From Atrina japonica (lineage: Eukaryota > Mollusca > Bivalvia > Pterioida > Pinnidae), in the NCBI GenBank assembly GCA_030159075.1, contig BROG01000515.1, positions 248,001 to 312,000 on the forward strand: DNA of 64,000 nt, given 5' to 3'. Positions within the stretch are counted from its first letter, which is position 1, and the number at the start of each line of letters is the position of its first letter. The notes below the pieces were generated by a model. The model saw only the letters and a list, made by a program, of their open reading frames with translations, was not told the DNA's origin and ran no database searches. Positions 40,601 to 44,639 of this stretch are shown here, piece after piece. The translations under genes and the position numbers were made by a program.

Positions 40601-41804
40601 TTCATTTTTTGTTGTGCTGCACTTTGTGTTGTGCTCACAGCATTTTTTCTGCCACTGCATGTATATTCCATGTTTTTCAAAAAATAAAAAACAATCCTTA
40701 CGTATTATCTTGAGCTAGGTCCTGACATGGACTACTAAAGTATTATCTTGAGCTAGGTCATGACATGGACTACTAAAGTATTATCTTGAGCTAGGTCCTG
40801 ACATGGACTACTAATGTACTATCTTGAGCCAGGTCCTGACATGGACTACTAATATATTATCTTGAGCTAGGTCGCGACATATCATGATATATTATCTCAC
40901 AATATTAAATTTTATAGGATGGTGTAGAAATGCCAAATATCACAGTGGATGGCTGGATATCTTTCTGGGCTAAACCAGAGATTGCAAGTCTTGTTCAGGT
41001 ATGTAATCTATCTGTGGTGTAAATACGCTTATTCACAGAAATTTCATAAAAAAATCATTTTTCATTTTTATATAAAAAAACCTTTACAAGTACCTGTAAA
41101 AATATCATTTGTTGTGTGATTTAAAAATATAAGCTTAATAAGAAACTTGTAAGTGTCCTAGATATGTAGTTGTTAGATAGCTGATGGCTGTAATCTTATT
41201 CAACCCTACCCAGTCACCTGGGTGATTTAATTGGGGGTGCTTTTTTAATCAGTGCAGTGAATGATATTTCTTCCTTTAATAGAAATATTTTATGATAAAA
41301 AAAATTATAAAATTTTGAGATCGCCTTTAGATTGTTACCTTTAGATCTGCTATGAAATCTTACATATCTTATGAGCAAAATGTTTAGACTGGCCAAATAT
41401 ACAGTAGTTTGTTTGATTTAATGGTGTTATACCCACACTCGACAATTTTTCAGTTATATTGTGGCAGTCAGTTTTTAAAGATGAGGAATAGAACCATATA
41501 TTCTTGTACTGAAGTAGCAATTAATTGAACTTGATATGTTCATTTATAATTATATCTAATGTTACCTAATGTAAACTCCAAATTTCACCGTAAATTAGTT
41601 ATAGTTTTTCTCAATTTTTTTTACCCGCAGGAGCTGCGAAGACAATTGGATAAAATATTGGAGGATAAAATTACAAATCCGTCAATTTCTAATTTAAATC
41701 CAAAAACCAAAGAGGGCGCTATATTTAGAGCAATAATTGAACTGATTACAACAGACGAGCCAAATCCTCTATACAAAAATGTTTCACAAAGTCGTGATCA
41801 CTGA
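1585..41804 (+). CDS. DHX36: DHX36 (RHAU) DEAH-box G-quadruplex helicase, 3' part, 22 exons
   Basis: Joined CDS: 1585-1659, 1844-1939, 2711-2784, 4044-4118, 5665-5831, 6395-6476, 9092-9217, 10056-10158, 13365-13452, 15736-15856, 16366-16509, 17356-17473, 21342-21440, 24009-24182, 30078-30164, 32459-32536, 33108-33207, 35661-35757, 35984-36107, 39347-39430, 40918-40998, 41631-41804. All junctions are GT-AG and the frame holds for 788 codons. Residues counted from the first visible codon: Walker [10 protein letters not shown] (16-24), Ia TQPRR, Ib TTG, II DEIH (118-121), III SAT (150-152), [30 protein letters not shown]. Winged-helix, HA2 ratchet and OB-fold regions follow. The C-terminal motifs HLKSVN, LLFFGG and VDGWI separate DHX36 from DHX9, DHX29 and DHX57. 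Family knowledge: it unwinds DNA and RNA G-quadruplexes with ATP in nucleus and cytoplasm. The N-terminus, including the RSM, lies upstream of the window. Confidence 0.96.
1844..1939 (+). CDS. DHX36: DHX36 exon b (motif Ia)
   Basis: The acceptor is tttatag and the donor gtaagt. It encodes 32 residues ([13 protein letters not shown] to RRISAVS) with motif Ia TQPRR, phase 0 to 0. Its last ~20 bases and donor are copied into the tandem array that follows (1925-2410). Confidence 0.95.
1925..2410. repeat. Array containing copies of the exon b donor junction
   Basis: Units of about 55-57 bp, arranged as dimers, repeat the last ~18 bases of DHX36 exon b (aagtgctgtatct) followed by gtaagtttatatatagg. 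One copy has the intact donor GT at 2222; others carry ataagt. Alternate units carry ttgtatctacagcctagag. Confidence 0.9.
2711..2784 (+). CDS. DHX36: DHX36 exon c
   Basis: The acceptor is tttgtag and the donor gtaagg after GAGAA. It encodes [14 protein letters not shown] to GYVIRLE, matching the helicase core between motifs Ia and Ib. It ends with two bases of a split Asn codon completed by the next exon. Confidence 0.94.
2785..3458. other. DHX36 intron c, first part
   Basis: No tandem array. A TA-flanked CAGTCCAACCTGCC near 2992 resembles the ends of the CAGTCAAACTTG-type elements elsewhere in the window, so a decayed element end is likely. Nothing else is recognised. Confidence 0.35.
3461..3885. 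repeat. Composite 40/70-bp tandem array
   Basis: Copies of a core acactgtataatgtttttg followed by tctttccat, alternating with an extra module ttcaccatttcgctttccat. It precedes the exon d acceptor by about 160 bases and is pyrimidine-rich on the sense strand. Confidence 0.9.
4044..4118 (+). CDS. DHX36: DHX36 exon d (motif Ib)
   Basis: The acceptor is ttttttgcag and the donor gtaagt after GATCC. It encodes [20 protein letters not shown] and onward to the split Pro codon, carrying the TTG motif. A 30-bp tandem array begins about 20 bases after the donor. Confidence 0.94.
4136..5171. repeat. 30-bp tandem array, ~34 copies
   Basis: The unit contains ctgatatatgaagttacaga then tacattaagt. It starts about 20 bases after the exon d donor. 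Because 30 is a multiple of 3 and the unit lacks stops, long frames are open on both strands, including a 385-codon minus-strand frame. No protein family is recognised. Confidence 0.96.
5172..5664. other. DHX36 intron d, 3' part
   Basis: AT-rich sequence between the 30-bp array and exon e. I see no repeat, element end or coding signal apart from the acceptor. Confidence 0.5.
5665..5831 (+). CDS. DHX36: DHX36 exon e (DEIH box, SAT motif)
   Basis: The acceptor is tttgtctacag and the donor gtaagt after TTCA. It encodes [17 protein letters not shown] through [23 protein letters not shown] is motif II (Mg-ATP coordination) and SAT is motif III (coupling). The reading frame runs past the donor to a spurious stop at 5920. 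Confidence 0.96.
5970..6394. repeat. 46-bp array of exon f acceptor copies
   Basis: Nine units repeat tttttgtcatag followed by ataactgcccctgtttacat and ttacctgga, i.e. the 3' splice site plus the first ~34 bases of exon f; the real exon is the tenth copy. Two units have lost the AG (near 6072 and 6208). Splicing to any upstream copy reads into an in-frame TAA at the next unit. Confidence 0.95.
6395..6476 (+). CDS. DHX36: DHX36 exon f (flanked on both sides by junction-derived arrays)
   Basis: The acceptor is tttttgtcatag and the donor gtaaga after GACAAG. It encodes [15 protein letters not shown] then [12 protein letters not shown], matching the conserved NCP-IPG-TFPV-EYLLEDV stretch that opens RecA2. 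Only this copy of the repeated 5' segment continues into coding sequence. Copies lie upstream (5970-6394), and copies of its 3' end plus donor lie downstream (6955-7425). Confidence 0.94.
6502..6941. mobile_element. 440-bp TIR element with TA target duplication
   Basis: The termini CAGTCAATTCTTGTTATAAC and its near-perfect inverted copy (20 of 22 bases) are flanked by TA on both sides, as in Tc1/mariner-type insertions. No transposase is present. It separates the exon f donor from the donor-derived array. Confidence 0.85.
6955..7425. repeat. ~48-bp array of exon f donor copies
   Basis: About ten units repeat acaag-gtaagacaggtg then taataactatta, matching the exon f 3' end and donor. The first copy keeps the donor (GT at 6968); later ones carry ggcaag or gacaag. 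Removing the 6502-6941 insertion makes the true donor the first unit. Confidence 0.9.
7490..9088. repeat. Complex tandem array with 340-bp higher-order repeat
   Basis: Short modules cttgattactgtataacgac and catacactgtacaacat recur throughout. A 340-bp block starting at 7755 is duplicated at 8096, and a third begins at 8436. The array ends at cttgctcttgattg, 15 bases before the exon g acceptor. Confidence 0.93.
9092..9217 (+). CDS. DHX36: DHX36 exon g
   Basis: The acceptor is ttttttctacag and the donor gtaagt after GGAGA. It encodes a basic, charged linker ([15 protein letters not shown] to VWSRNLRGE) where vertebrate DHX36 has a similarly lysine/arginine-rich insertion. It is one of the least conserved exons; the call rests on frame continuity and position. 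Confidence 0.9.
9303..9614. mobile_element. ~310-bp TIR element (GGGCCAGTTTCACTAAA type)
   Basis: It begins gggcccagtttcactaaaag and ends in the inverted copy ctttagtgaaactggcccc. A further internal gtttcactaaaggtcgt is present. Non-coding miniature element. Confidence 0.8.
9950..10035. repeat. 25-bp repeat, 3 copies, each with an acceptor-like end
   Basis: The unit ctcactatgttgtttttgcc then tgcag repeats three times just before exon h. Each unit resembles a 3' splice site (pyrimidine tract then tgcag), but what follows does not match exon h. Confidence 0.85.
10056..10158 (+). CDS. DHX36: DHX36 exon h
   Basis: The acceptor is catgtatttcag and the donor gtaagt after ATGGAT. It encodes [20 protein letters not shown] then [14 protein letters not shown], equivalent to the helix before motif IV. 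It ends in phase 0. Confidence 0.93.
10480..10590 (-). mobile_element. Possible tRNA-derived SINE head
   Basis: The minus strand reads gcctccgtggctgagtggtt then tgagc, resembling the A box of a Ser/Leu-type tRNA. The rest is degenerate. A weaker relative lies at 16965-17030. Confidence 0.4.
10672..11290. repeat. 18-bp tandem array from a transposon subterminal motif
   Basis: More than 30 copies of gaccacctgtctagaaag and variants. The same motif in inverse orientation is the subterminal repeat of the CAGTGGAACCTGTC-type elements (13620, 59934, 63048). Near-identical flanks (tggtagcctgcccac and ccacagcatgaaaga) occur on both sides. Confidence 0.9.
11385..11732. mobile_element. 348-bp TTAA-flanked TIR element, copy 1
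   Basis: The ends agggacattagctgt and acagctaatgcccct are inverted, with TTAA immediately outside each. Relatives lie at 54540-54923 and 62134-62479. It carries no coding sequence. A TTAA target is used by piggyBac-type transposases, but the family is not proven. Confidence 0.82.
12024..12485. repeat. ~66-bp and ~57-bp tandem repeats
   Basis: Five irregular copies of cattgaaaaatgatgtttga then tctgcccttgaccagatg, followed by three copies of catcaagcaagactttttaa with gttggtccactt. Unit boundaries are ragged, implying older arrays. Confidence 0.8.
12520..13345. repeat. 38-bp tandem array, ~21 copies
   Basis: The unit is ttacatctatctctgtctgt then tccctatgtaatctgttg. The final partial copy (tctctgtctgattcctttc) merges into the polypyrimidine tract of the exon i acceptor. 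Confidence 0.95.
13365..13452 (+). CDS. DHX36: DHX36 exon i (motif IV)
   Basis: The acceptor is catttacag and the donor gtaagc after AAGTCAG. It encodes [20 protein letters not shown] then LLKDNLFKS, containing the LVF-PGW motif IV of RecA2. A 38-bp array ends directly before the acceptor. Confidence 0.95.
13620..15130 (-). mobile_element. TIR transposon copy, truncated or diverged at one end
   Basis: It starts TA-cagtggaacctgtcctaaga. Much of it is the reverse complement of 22312-23531, for example the segments around 13710-13840, 13990-14040 and 14960-15130. The right terminus is not recognisable. A 23-bp x6 repeat lies inside it. Confidence 0.75.
14742..14885. repeat. 23-bp repeat, 6 copies, inside a transposon
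   Basis: Six identical units of agtaaatatatgtccagttt with tac. The other copy of this element family in the window lacks the expansion, so it arose after insertion. Confidence 0.95.
15419..15592. mobile_element. 174-bp TIR element (CAGTCAAACTTG family)
   Basis: The left end cagtctaactcgcattaaag and the right end ctttatagacaagtttgactg are imperfect inverted repeats with TA on the left. It shares subterminal wording (tataaaggcc) with the elements at 56271 and 61339. Confidence 0.7.
15736..15856 (+). CDS. DHX36: DHX36 exon j (motif V)
   Basis: The acceptor is ttttttttag and the donor gtaata after ACAAG. It encodes [17 protein letters not shown] to [13 protein letters not shown]. The Ser after NIAET is split across the next junction, completing motif V. 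Confidence 0.95.
15877..16305. repeat. 58-bp tandem array, ~7 copies
   Basis: The unit is atgattatttagtatctcta then tgtgagattgtcacttacag and agatataatggtacatac. It starts about 20 bases after the exon j donor and ends 60 bases before the exon k acceptor, so it fills the intron. Confidence 0.94.
16366..16509 (+). CDS. DHX36: DHX36 exon k (motifs V-VI)
   Basis: The acceptor is tttttcag and the donor gtgaga after GGAAG. It encodes [17 protein letters not shown] through [11 protein letters not shown]. Motif [10 protein letters not shown] supplies the arginine finger that contacts ATP. Confidence 0.96.
16597..16925. repeat. 22-bp and 58-bp tandem repeats
   Basis: Four copies of gtacacacctaacaaatgct are followed by about four 58-bp units with gatacacctaacagatgctc. 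The cacctaaca core is shared, so the longer unit probably evolved from the shorter. Confidence 0.88.
16926..17355. other. DHX36 intron k, 3' part
   Basis: Contains a possible tRNA-like SINE fragment on the minus strand at about 16965-17030 (gcctccatggccaagaagtt). Otherwise nothing is recognised. Confidence 0.35.
17356..17473 (+). CDS. DHX36: DHX36 exon l (winged helix start)
   Basis: The acceptor is ctcaacag and the donor gtatag after ATCAAG. It encodes [20 protein letters not shown] then [16 protein letters not shown]. The G-C-HLY and [13 protein letters not shown] signature is typical of DEAH/RHA proteins. Confidence 0.95.
17665..21330. repeat. Giant 27-bp tandem array (~136 copies)
   Basis: The unit is tgttagatctttatcatgac then actactg. 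It fills the intron between exons l and m and stops 11 bases before the acceptor. Variants (cctgac, ttaccgtggtgg, ggctttattgta, acatgactatta) recur in blocks, so the array has higher-order structure. Frames spelling VLDLYHDTT are open by chance of unit length. Nearly every unit carries AGATCT. Confidence 0.97.
21342..21440 (+). CDS. DHX36: DHX36 exon m
   Basis: The acceptor is ctgtttttag and the donor gtatgt after GACTTG. It encodes [19 protein letters not shown] then [13 protein letters not shown], the winged-helix to ratchet transition. The giant 27-bp array ends about 15 bases before the acceptor. Confidence 0.95.
21655..22090. repeat. ~41-bp G-rich tandem array, ~11 copies
   Basis: Units contain ttttgggtggggatggggtg then gtttcagctcctttcttta. 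On the sense strand each unit has two to three runs of three or more G, plus a GG. It is located in the intron after exon m. Confidence 0.92.
22312..23531. mobile_element. 1.2-kb TIR transposon, non-autonomous
   Basis: The ends (TA)gggtaacct and ggtttactc(TA) are imperfect inverted repeats, and subterminal ttaaagcgatataagctgtc is inverted at 23430-23450. An 85-codon frame at 22878-23135 has no recognisable domain; its last codons and downstream bases are partly preserved in the copy at 13620-15130. Confidence 0.78.
23795..23985. repeat. 36-bp tandem repeat, 5 copies
   Basis: The unit is tcacaaatctgtattgaaca then tttcctatctattatg, nearly perfect. The last copy runs into the pyrimidine tract of the exon n acceptor. 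Confidence 0.96.
24009..24182 (+). CDS. DHX36: DHX36 exon n (HA2 ratchet domain)
   Basis: The acceptor is ttttcccccag and the donor gtcagt. It encodes 58 residues: [20 protein letters not shown], then [17 protein letters not shown], then [14 protein letters not shown]. This is the helicase-associated HA2 block and the most conserved exon after the motor motifs. Confidence 0.97.
24638..25618. mobile_element. 981-bp TIR element (TACCGTATTTTA family), copy 1
   Basis: The termini taccgtattttatggcctat and its inverted copy are followed by subterminal aggtcgat and aagtcga repeats. It is closely related along its length to 37961-38964. No transposase frame is visible. Confidence 0.85.
25673..26075 (-). 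mobile_element. tRNA-derived SINE
   Basis: On the minus strand the head reads ctggctaagtcggtagtgcg (A box) and gttgtgagttcgagtcc (B box), and the 3' end is gggacgttaaacaacaataa. An internal segment of about 115 bp (ttctttaacgtgccgaca and flanks) is present twice in tandem. Confidence 0.8.
26757..28174. mobile_element. 1.4-kb TIR element inside the cluster
   Basis: The arm gtttaaaccctttggatggt then ccctctataggta at 26757 recurs inverted at 28141-28174. The interior contains cctcgctacgcttggcg. No transposase is recognised. Confidence 0.7.
28850..29205. repeat. 50-bp tandem array, ~7 copies
   Basis: The unit is cccatttacaactcaatact then gtaataattaatccctgctg and tatatcatat. The middle copies are identical. 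Confidence 0.95.
29206..30077. other. DHX36 intron n, 3' end
   Basis: About 870 bases with no tandem repeat, element end or coding signal that I can recognise; short open frames here have no family resemblance. Confidence 0.4.
30078..30164 (+). CDS. DHX36: DHX36 exon o
   Basis: The acceptor is ttttcaacag and the donor gtaaat. It encodes [20 protein letters not shown] then HIMLIKAFE, matching the GKE-ADA-RKELA--SDH---V-AFE pattern of the family. Phase 0 to 0. Confidence 0.95.
30670..30760. mobile_element. 91-bp miniature inverted element
   Basis: Starts ttaactcatccacccctgaa and ends in the inverted aggggtgaatgggttaa. Partial inverse copies are at 32348-32432 and 53812-53890, sharing aaagacacatttggactggt. 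Confidence 0.75.
30763..32084. mobile_element. 1.3-kb hAT-like TIR element with 7-bp target duplication
   Basis: It begins cagggtttctgctgg and ends ccagaggaaaccctg; GTTAAAT occurs directly before and after. CAGGG-type ends and a 7-8 bp duplication fit hAT. No transposase remains. Confidence 0.75.
32348..32432. mobile_element. Copy of the 91-bp miniature element
   Basis: Reverse-oriented relative of 30670-30760, sharing acagaagagtccattggttt and aaagacacatttggactggt. It lies just before the exon p acceptor. Confidence 0.65.
32459..32536 (+). CDS. DHX36: DHX36 exon p
   Basis: The acceptor is cttttttttcag and the donor gtatgt. It encodes [20 protein letters not shown] then SENTLK, matching the GW--ARRRG---FCW-YFLS-NTL segment. 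Phase 0 to 0. Confidence 0.95.
33108..33207 (+). CDS. DHX36: DHX36 exon q
   Basis: The acceptor is atttcaacag and the donor gtatgt after AACTCAG. It encodes [20 protein letters not shown] then [13 protein letters not shown]. The GFV-S-NPKDP motif is characteristic of DHX36. Confidence 0.95.
33208..34072. other. DHX36 intron q, 5' part
   Basis: AT-rich intronic sequence with no array, element end or coding signal recognised. Confidence 0.4.
34073..34490. mobile_element. ~418-bp TIR element
   Basis: It begins caggggccaaatttagca and ends tgctaaattggaacctg, which is inverted. Internal gactagtcag and cagactag motifs recur. Confidence 0.65.
35266..35431. repeat. Long imperfect palindrome (foldback element)
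   Basis: The left arm (catgtcataaacacaaaacc then gtttctatccgtatca) pairs with the right arm (tgatacggatagaaacaa then ttttgtttatgtc), leaving a short centre around 35340-35360. A transcript through it would form an extended hairpin. Confidence 0.85.
35661..35757 (+). CDS. DHX36: DHX36 exon r (OB-fold start)
   Basis: The acceptor is ttgatttcag and the donor gtaaga after CGGAAAGG. It encodes [20 protein letters not shown] then a basic [22 protein letters not shown] opens the OB-fold of DEAH/RHA helicases. Confidence 0.95.
35984..36107 (+). CDS. DHX36: DHX36 exon s (OB-fold)
   Basis: The acceptor is ttgtctttcag and the donor gtcagt after ACCAGT. It encodes [20 protein letters not shown] then [25 protein letters not shown] and W-IYH-KM match the DHX36 OB-fold. 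A second GT four bases downstream is rejected because phase 0 fits the next exon. Confidence 0.94.
36228..37085. repeat. 30-bp tandem array, ~28 copies
   Basis: The unit is ttttgagataagtaacaaga then ttgtgtgacg, with single-base-deleted variants. It starts about 120 bases after the exon s donor. Minus-strand frames of up to 209 codons (LLISKRHTI and [10 protein letters not shown]) are artefacts of the unit length. Confidence 0.96.
37127..37282. mobile_element. ~156-bp TIR element
   Basis: The ends aatgaatgaacgcttgtcag and the inverted ctgacaagagttcatttgt flank it. Non-coding. A further short hairpin with gaattctcaccct arms lies at 37767-37855. Confidence 0.7.
37961..38964. mobile_element. TIR element (TACCGTATTTTA family), copy 2
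   Basis: A full-length relative of 24638-25618 in the same orientation, sharing the subterminal ggtcgat repeats. Its ends are slightly more decayed (taccatatttta and tgtaaaatacagta). Confidence 0.85.
39195..39320. repeat. ~24-33-bp repeat, 5 copies
   Basis: gagataagaatagcctgaat then gttt repeats directly upstream of the exon t acceptor. Confidence 0.85.
39347..39430 (+). CDS. DHX36: DHX36 exon t
   Basis: The acceptor is ataatttcag and the donor gtaagt. It encodes [20 protein letters not shown] then IETGTSTL. The YDC--VSP--LLFFGG pattern is diagnostic for DHX36. Confidence 0.95.
39585..40890. repeat. 38-bp tandem array, interrupted
   Basis: The unit is gtattatcttgagctaggtt then gtgacaggcagtgctaat. 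There are about 21 copies before 40390 and about five after 40697. The outer copies are more diverged. The last copy reaches the exon u acceptor. Confidence 0.95.
40391..40697. mobile_element. ~300-bp insertion inside the 38-bp array
   Basis: Unrelated sequence (from tacataccgactc to aacaatccttac) splits the array cleanly. No inverted ends were recognised; it may be a SINE-like or decayed element. Confidence 0.5.
40918..40998 (+). CDS. DHX36: DHX36 exon u
   Basis: The acceptor is attttatag and the donor gtatgt. It encodes [20 protein letters not shown] then [16 protein letters not shown] matches the end of the OB-fold region. Phase 0 to 0. Confidence 0.95.
40999..41630. other. DHX36 last intron
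   Basis: No array or element recognised; ends at the tttacccgcag acceptor. Confidence 0.5.
41631..41804 (+). CDS. DHX36: DHX36 terminal coding exon
   Basis: The acceptor is tttacccgcag. It encodes [14 protein letters not shown], a short variable linker, then [19 protein letters not shown], a polar tail and TGA at 41802-41804. ELR--LD-LL--KI and A--AII-LI match the C-terminal extension of the family. Confidence 0.96.
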   Translation, partial: ELRRQLDKILEDKITNPSISNLNPKTKEGAIFRAIIELITTDEPNPLYKNVSQSRDH

Positions 41805-42214
41805 TGCAGAAAACTGTCATCAACTATCAACTAAAATATATATTTTTTTGGTGATGTAATGAAGAGGGAATTTTGTTATATGATGGGATGTAAGTGACTT
41901 GTGCCAAACTGATAAATTGCCAAGTATGACTTGGATCTCGGTTATCCATCTGCTAATCACAAGTGATCAGTGAACCATGACAATACAGGTGTCTGAGGGT
42001 ATGTGCCGGTGAGAGGAGATGACTGAAGGCTGTAAAGTAAAAGTTGGTGGTCAGGGGATGACCAATGATCAATTTGTTAACAAGAAATCATGAGAGTCCC
42101 ATTGCCAGAAATTGATAATCGAACTTCCAGAACAACAGAGCTGTATCACTATTTTTTCTACAAATAAATCACAGTGCAGTTTATTTCCTGGCATGATCAC
42201 ATGACCATTAGTCC
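41805..42214 (+). other. DHX36: DHX36 3' UTR region
   Basis: Non-coding sequence after the stop with no repeats until 42215. The candidate AATAAA at 42163 falls here. Confidence 0.5.
42163..42168 (+). terminator. DHX36: Candidate DHX36 polyadenylation signal
   Basis: An AATAAA lies about 360 bases after the DHX36 stop codon and is the first canonical hexamer downstream. The interval 41805-42162 would then be the 3' UTR. No transcript evidence is available, and the hexamer is common in AT-rich DNA. Confidence 0.4.
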
Positions 42215-42560
42215 CGACATCATGACAGTACCATCAAGTCTGACAGCATGACAAGACTGTCAAGTCTGGCATCATCACAAGAGGGTAAAGTCTTACATCA
42301 CCACAGGACCGTCGTCTAACAGCATGACAAGCCCATCAAGTCTGACACATCACAGGACGGTCAAGTCTGACACATCACAGGACAGTCAAGTCTGACACAT
42401 CACAGGACTGTCAAGTCTGACACATCACAGGACTATCAAGTCTGACACATCACAGCACTGTCAAGTCTGACATCACAGGACTGTCAAGTCTGACAAATCA
42501 CAGCACTGTCAAGCCTGACTTCAAAGGACTATAACGTCTGTCATCATCATAGGACTGTCA
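42215..42560. repeat. 24-25-bp tandem array, ~14 copies
   Basis: The unit is gtcaagtctgacacatcaca then ggact. It lies downstream of the candidate DHX36 polyadenylation signal, with diverged copies on the left. Confidence 0.92.
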
Positions 42561-42594
42561 AGTCCGACAAAATCACAGAACTGTGAAGCTCAAA

Positions 42595-43949
42595 TCTAGA
42601 GCAAGATGGGGTATTATCAACCATTTAAGCATTAATAGGGAACTTTTGAGTTAGCGCGGATTACCGTTATGATCCTGCATTTATTCAAACCTTGTCGATT
42701 TTGTTCCTTATATGTTCTTCCAGTTTTCATATTGACCTTCCCAACGTATGTAAAGTAAATGGAAATATTTTTACTTTTTAGCGCATTAAATTTATTTTGT
42801 ATAAAGAAACCCAAGAGACTCATAAAACATACCACAATGGGTTATTTAGTTGAACGTCAAATACTGAAATGTATCTGGCAGAGAAAAATGTGCAGACAGA
42901 CCGGGAATCGAACTCAGGACCTTTCGAACACTTGCAGGGCGCTTTTACCAATTGTGCTATGGGGGCTATCTATGTATTACCGAAACTGGAAATAACATTG
43001 AAGAACATTTTTCTAGAATCAGGCAACTGGCGATAATAAAAGCAGGATTATAATGGTAATCCGTGCTAACTCGAAAGTTCCCTATTGATTGCCACCTTAA
43101 AACCAATAATGTTAGAAATATGACAATAAATACAACGGTAACTATCAATATTTTCTACATTTTACGTATGTTTCAACATATAGAATGATAGATAGTCCAA
43201 ATACATCCGTCCATTTAATATACATGAGGCAGTGAATTATCGACCATGTCATCCTATTATCGACCATAATGTGATTTGACTTCAGTAACTTTTATATGTA
43301 ATACTTTTCATGTGCAAGATGATTTTTTCACATCTACATGTGATACATAATTCTAGTATAATGTTCTCCACACTTGATGAGCTGTGACAACTGTTAATAG
43401 TGCTAGTTTTAGGATCAGCACCTTTTCAAATGAAAAAAAAAATATTTGGCTCTTGGCTGGACTGAACTGACCACTTTGGCACTGAAAACTTGGCATTAAA
43501 TAAACTATATGAACTTAATTTTCTTTATTGTTGATAATAGCCGATTTTATGATTTTTGTCTGGGTATTATCGACCACTTCGTTTTCAGGGTCAGAATTGA
43601 AATTAGCAAAGAAAAAATTGATATCAATGATAGAAGAGTTATATTTAGTCAGTTTTAGCAACAAAACAGAAAATATTAATGCTTAACTCCATACAACAAA
43701 TGGAGATGTACCCGATATCTTGACTGATATGACGCAAGTTTTAGCATCAACGGATGCCGATGGCTCTTCTTCAGACGCGATTGTTTTCTGCATACTTTGT
43801 CATATCAACCAGAGTAAGATCAAAAGCACACAATCTGATAACTGAAGGTGTTTAATAACAAATAAAACAATTACATATTGCGACAAACATTTTTATGATA
43901 AAGGGGTCGATAATAGGCGATGGTTGACAATACCCAATCTAACTCTAGA
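42595..43949. mobile_element. 1.36-kb TIR element between the genes
   Basis: tctagagcaagatggggtat then tatcaaccat at the left is inverted at the right end (atggttgacaatacccaatc then taactctaga). It contains a nested element at 42634-43086. Repeated tattatcgacca motifs lie inside. Confidence 0.8.
42634..43086. mobile_element. 453-bp TIR element carrying a tRNA-like segment
   Basis: About 50-bp inverted ends (aatagggaacttttgagtta and gctaactcgaaagttcccta). Between them the minus strand of 42895-42966 reads tagcacaattggtaaaagcg and cctgagttcgattcccggtc, like tRNA A and B boxes. Confidence 0.8.
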
Positions 43950-44282
43950 TGCTTATTGTTGATATACAATGTTACATTATCCATATTATATGTTAACAGA
44001 ATATTGTTATTTTGATGAAACATCTATCATCAATTGTAAAAAAAACAACAAATAAAACCTTTTATTGCGTTTATAAGCAAACACTTGTCATTTTTACCTC
44101 ACCTGTATGAAGAAAATCTAATCCCAGCGTGGGCATACAGTTAAGAAGACTGAGGTCATATCTACCAGCTCATACATTGGCTTGCATGGCATTAATGTCA
44201 TCTAATTTTGCATTTCAGATGCTAGATAAATCCTGTAAATTTTGCAAAAATAACCATTGTAGGACTTGGCATTTCGTAGACC

Positions 44283-44430
44283 TTTGATCTAGAACATAAC
44301 CCTGTAAAGCGTTCAGCTAACAATTAGTAGAGCTTTGATCTAGAACATAACCCTGTAAAGCGTTCAGCTAACAACTAGTAGAGCTTTGATCTAGAACTTA
44401 ATCCTGTAAAGTGCCAACAATTCGTGTATC
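44283..44430. repeat. 51-bp repeat, 3 copies
   Basis: tttgatctagaacataaccc then tgtaaagcgttcagctaaca repeats, with decayed copies continuing to about 44540. Confidence 0.85.
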
Positions 44431-44639
44431 TTTGATCTAGAATACAATACTGTCAGTTCCTTACAATTAGATTTTTTATCTAGAACATAATTCTGTCAGT
44501 TCTGTTTATAATCAGTAGACCTCTGACCTAGAACACAATCCCATAATGCAGTTCAGCTTCCAATTGATTCCAGACAAATAATGAACACAAAATAGTTTTA
44601 AATATTTTAATGAGGTCAGATGACTGTTTCCTAAAAACT

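Noticed and set aside
42895..42966. Functional tRNA gene on the minus strand
   Set aside because: A- and B-box-like strings exist, but the anticodon stem and acceptor stem do not pair well and the sequence lies inside a TIR element.
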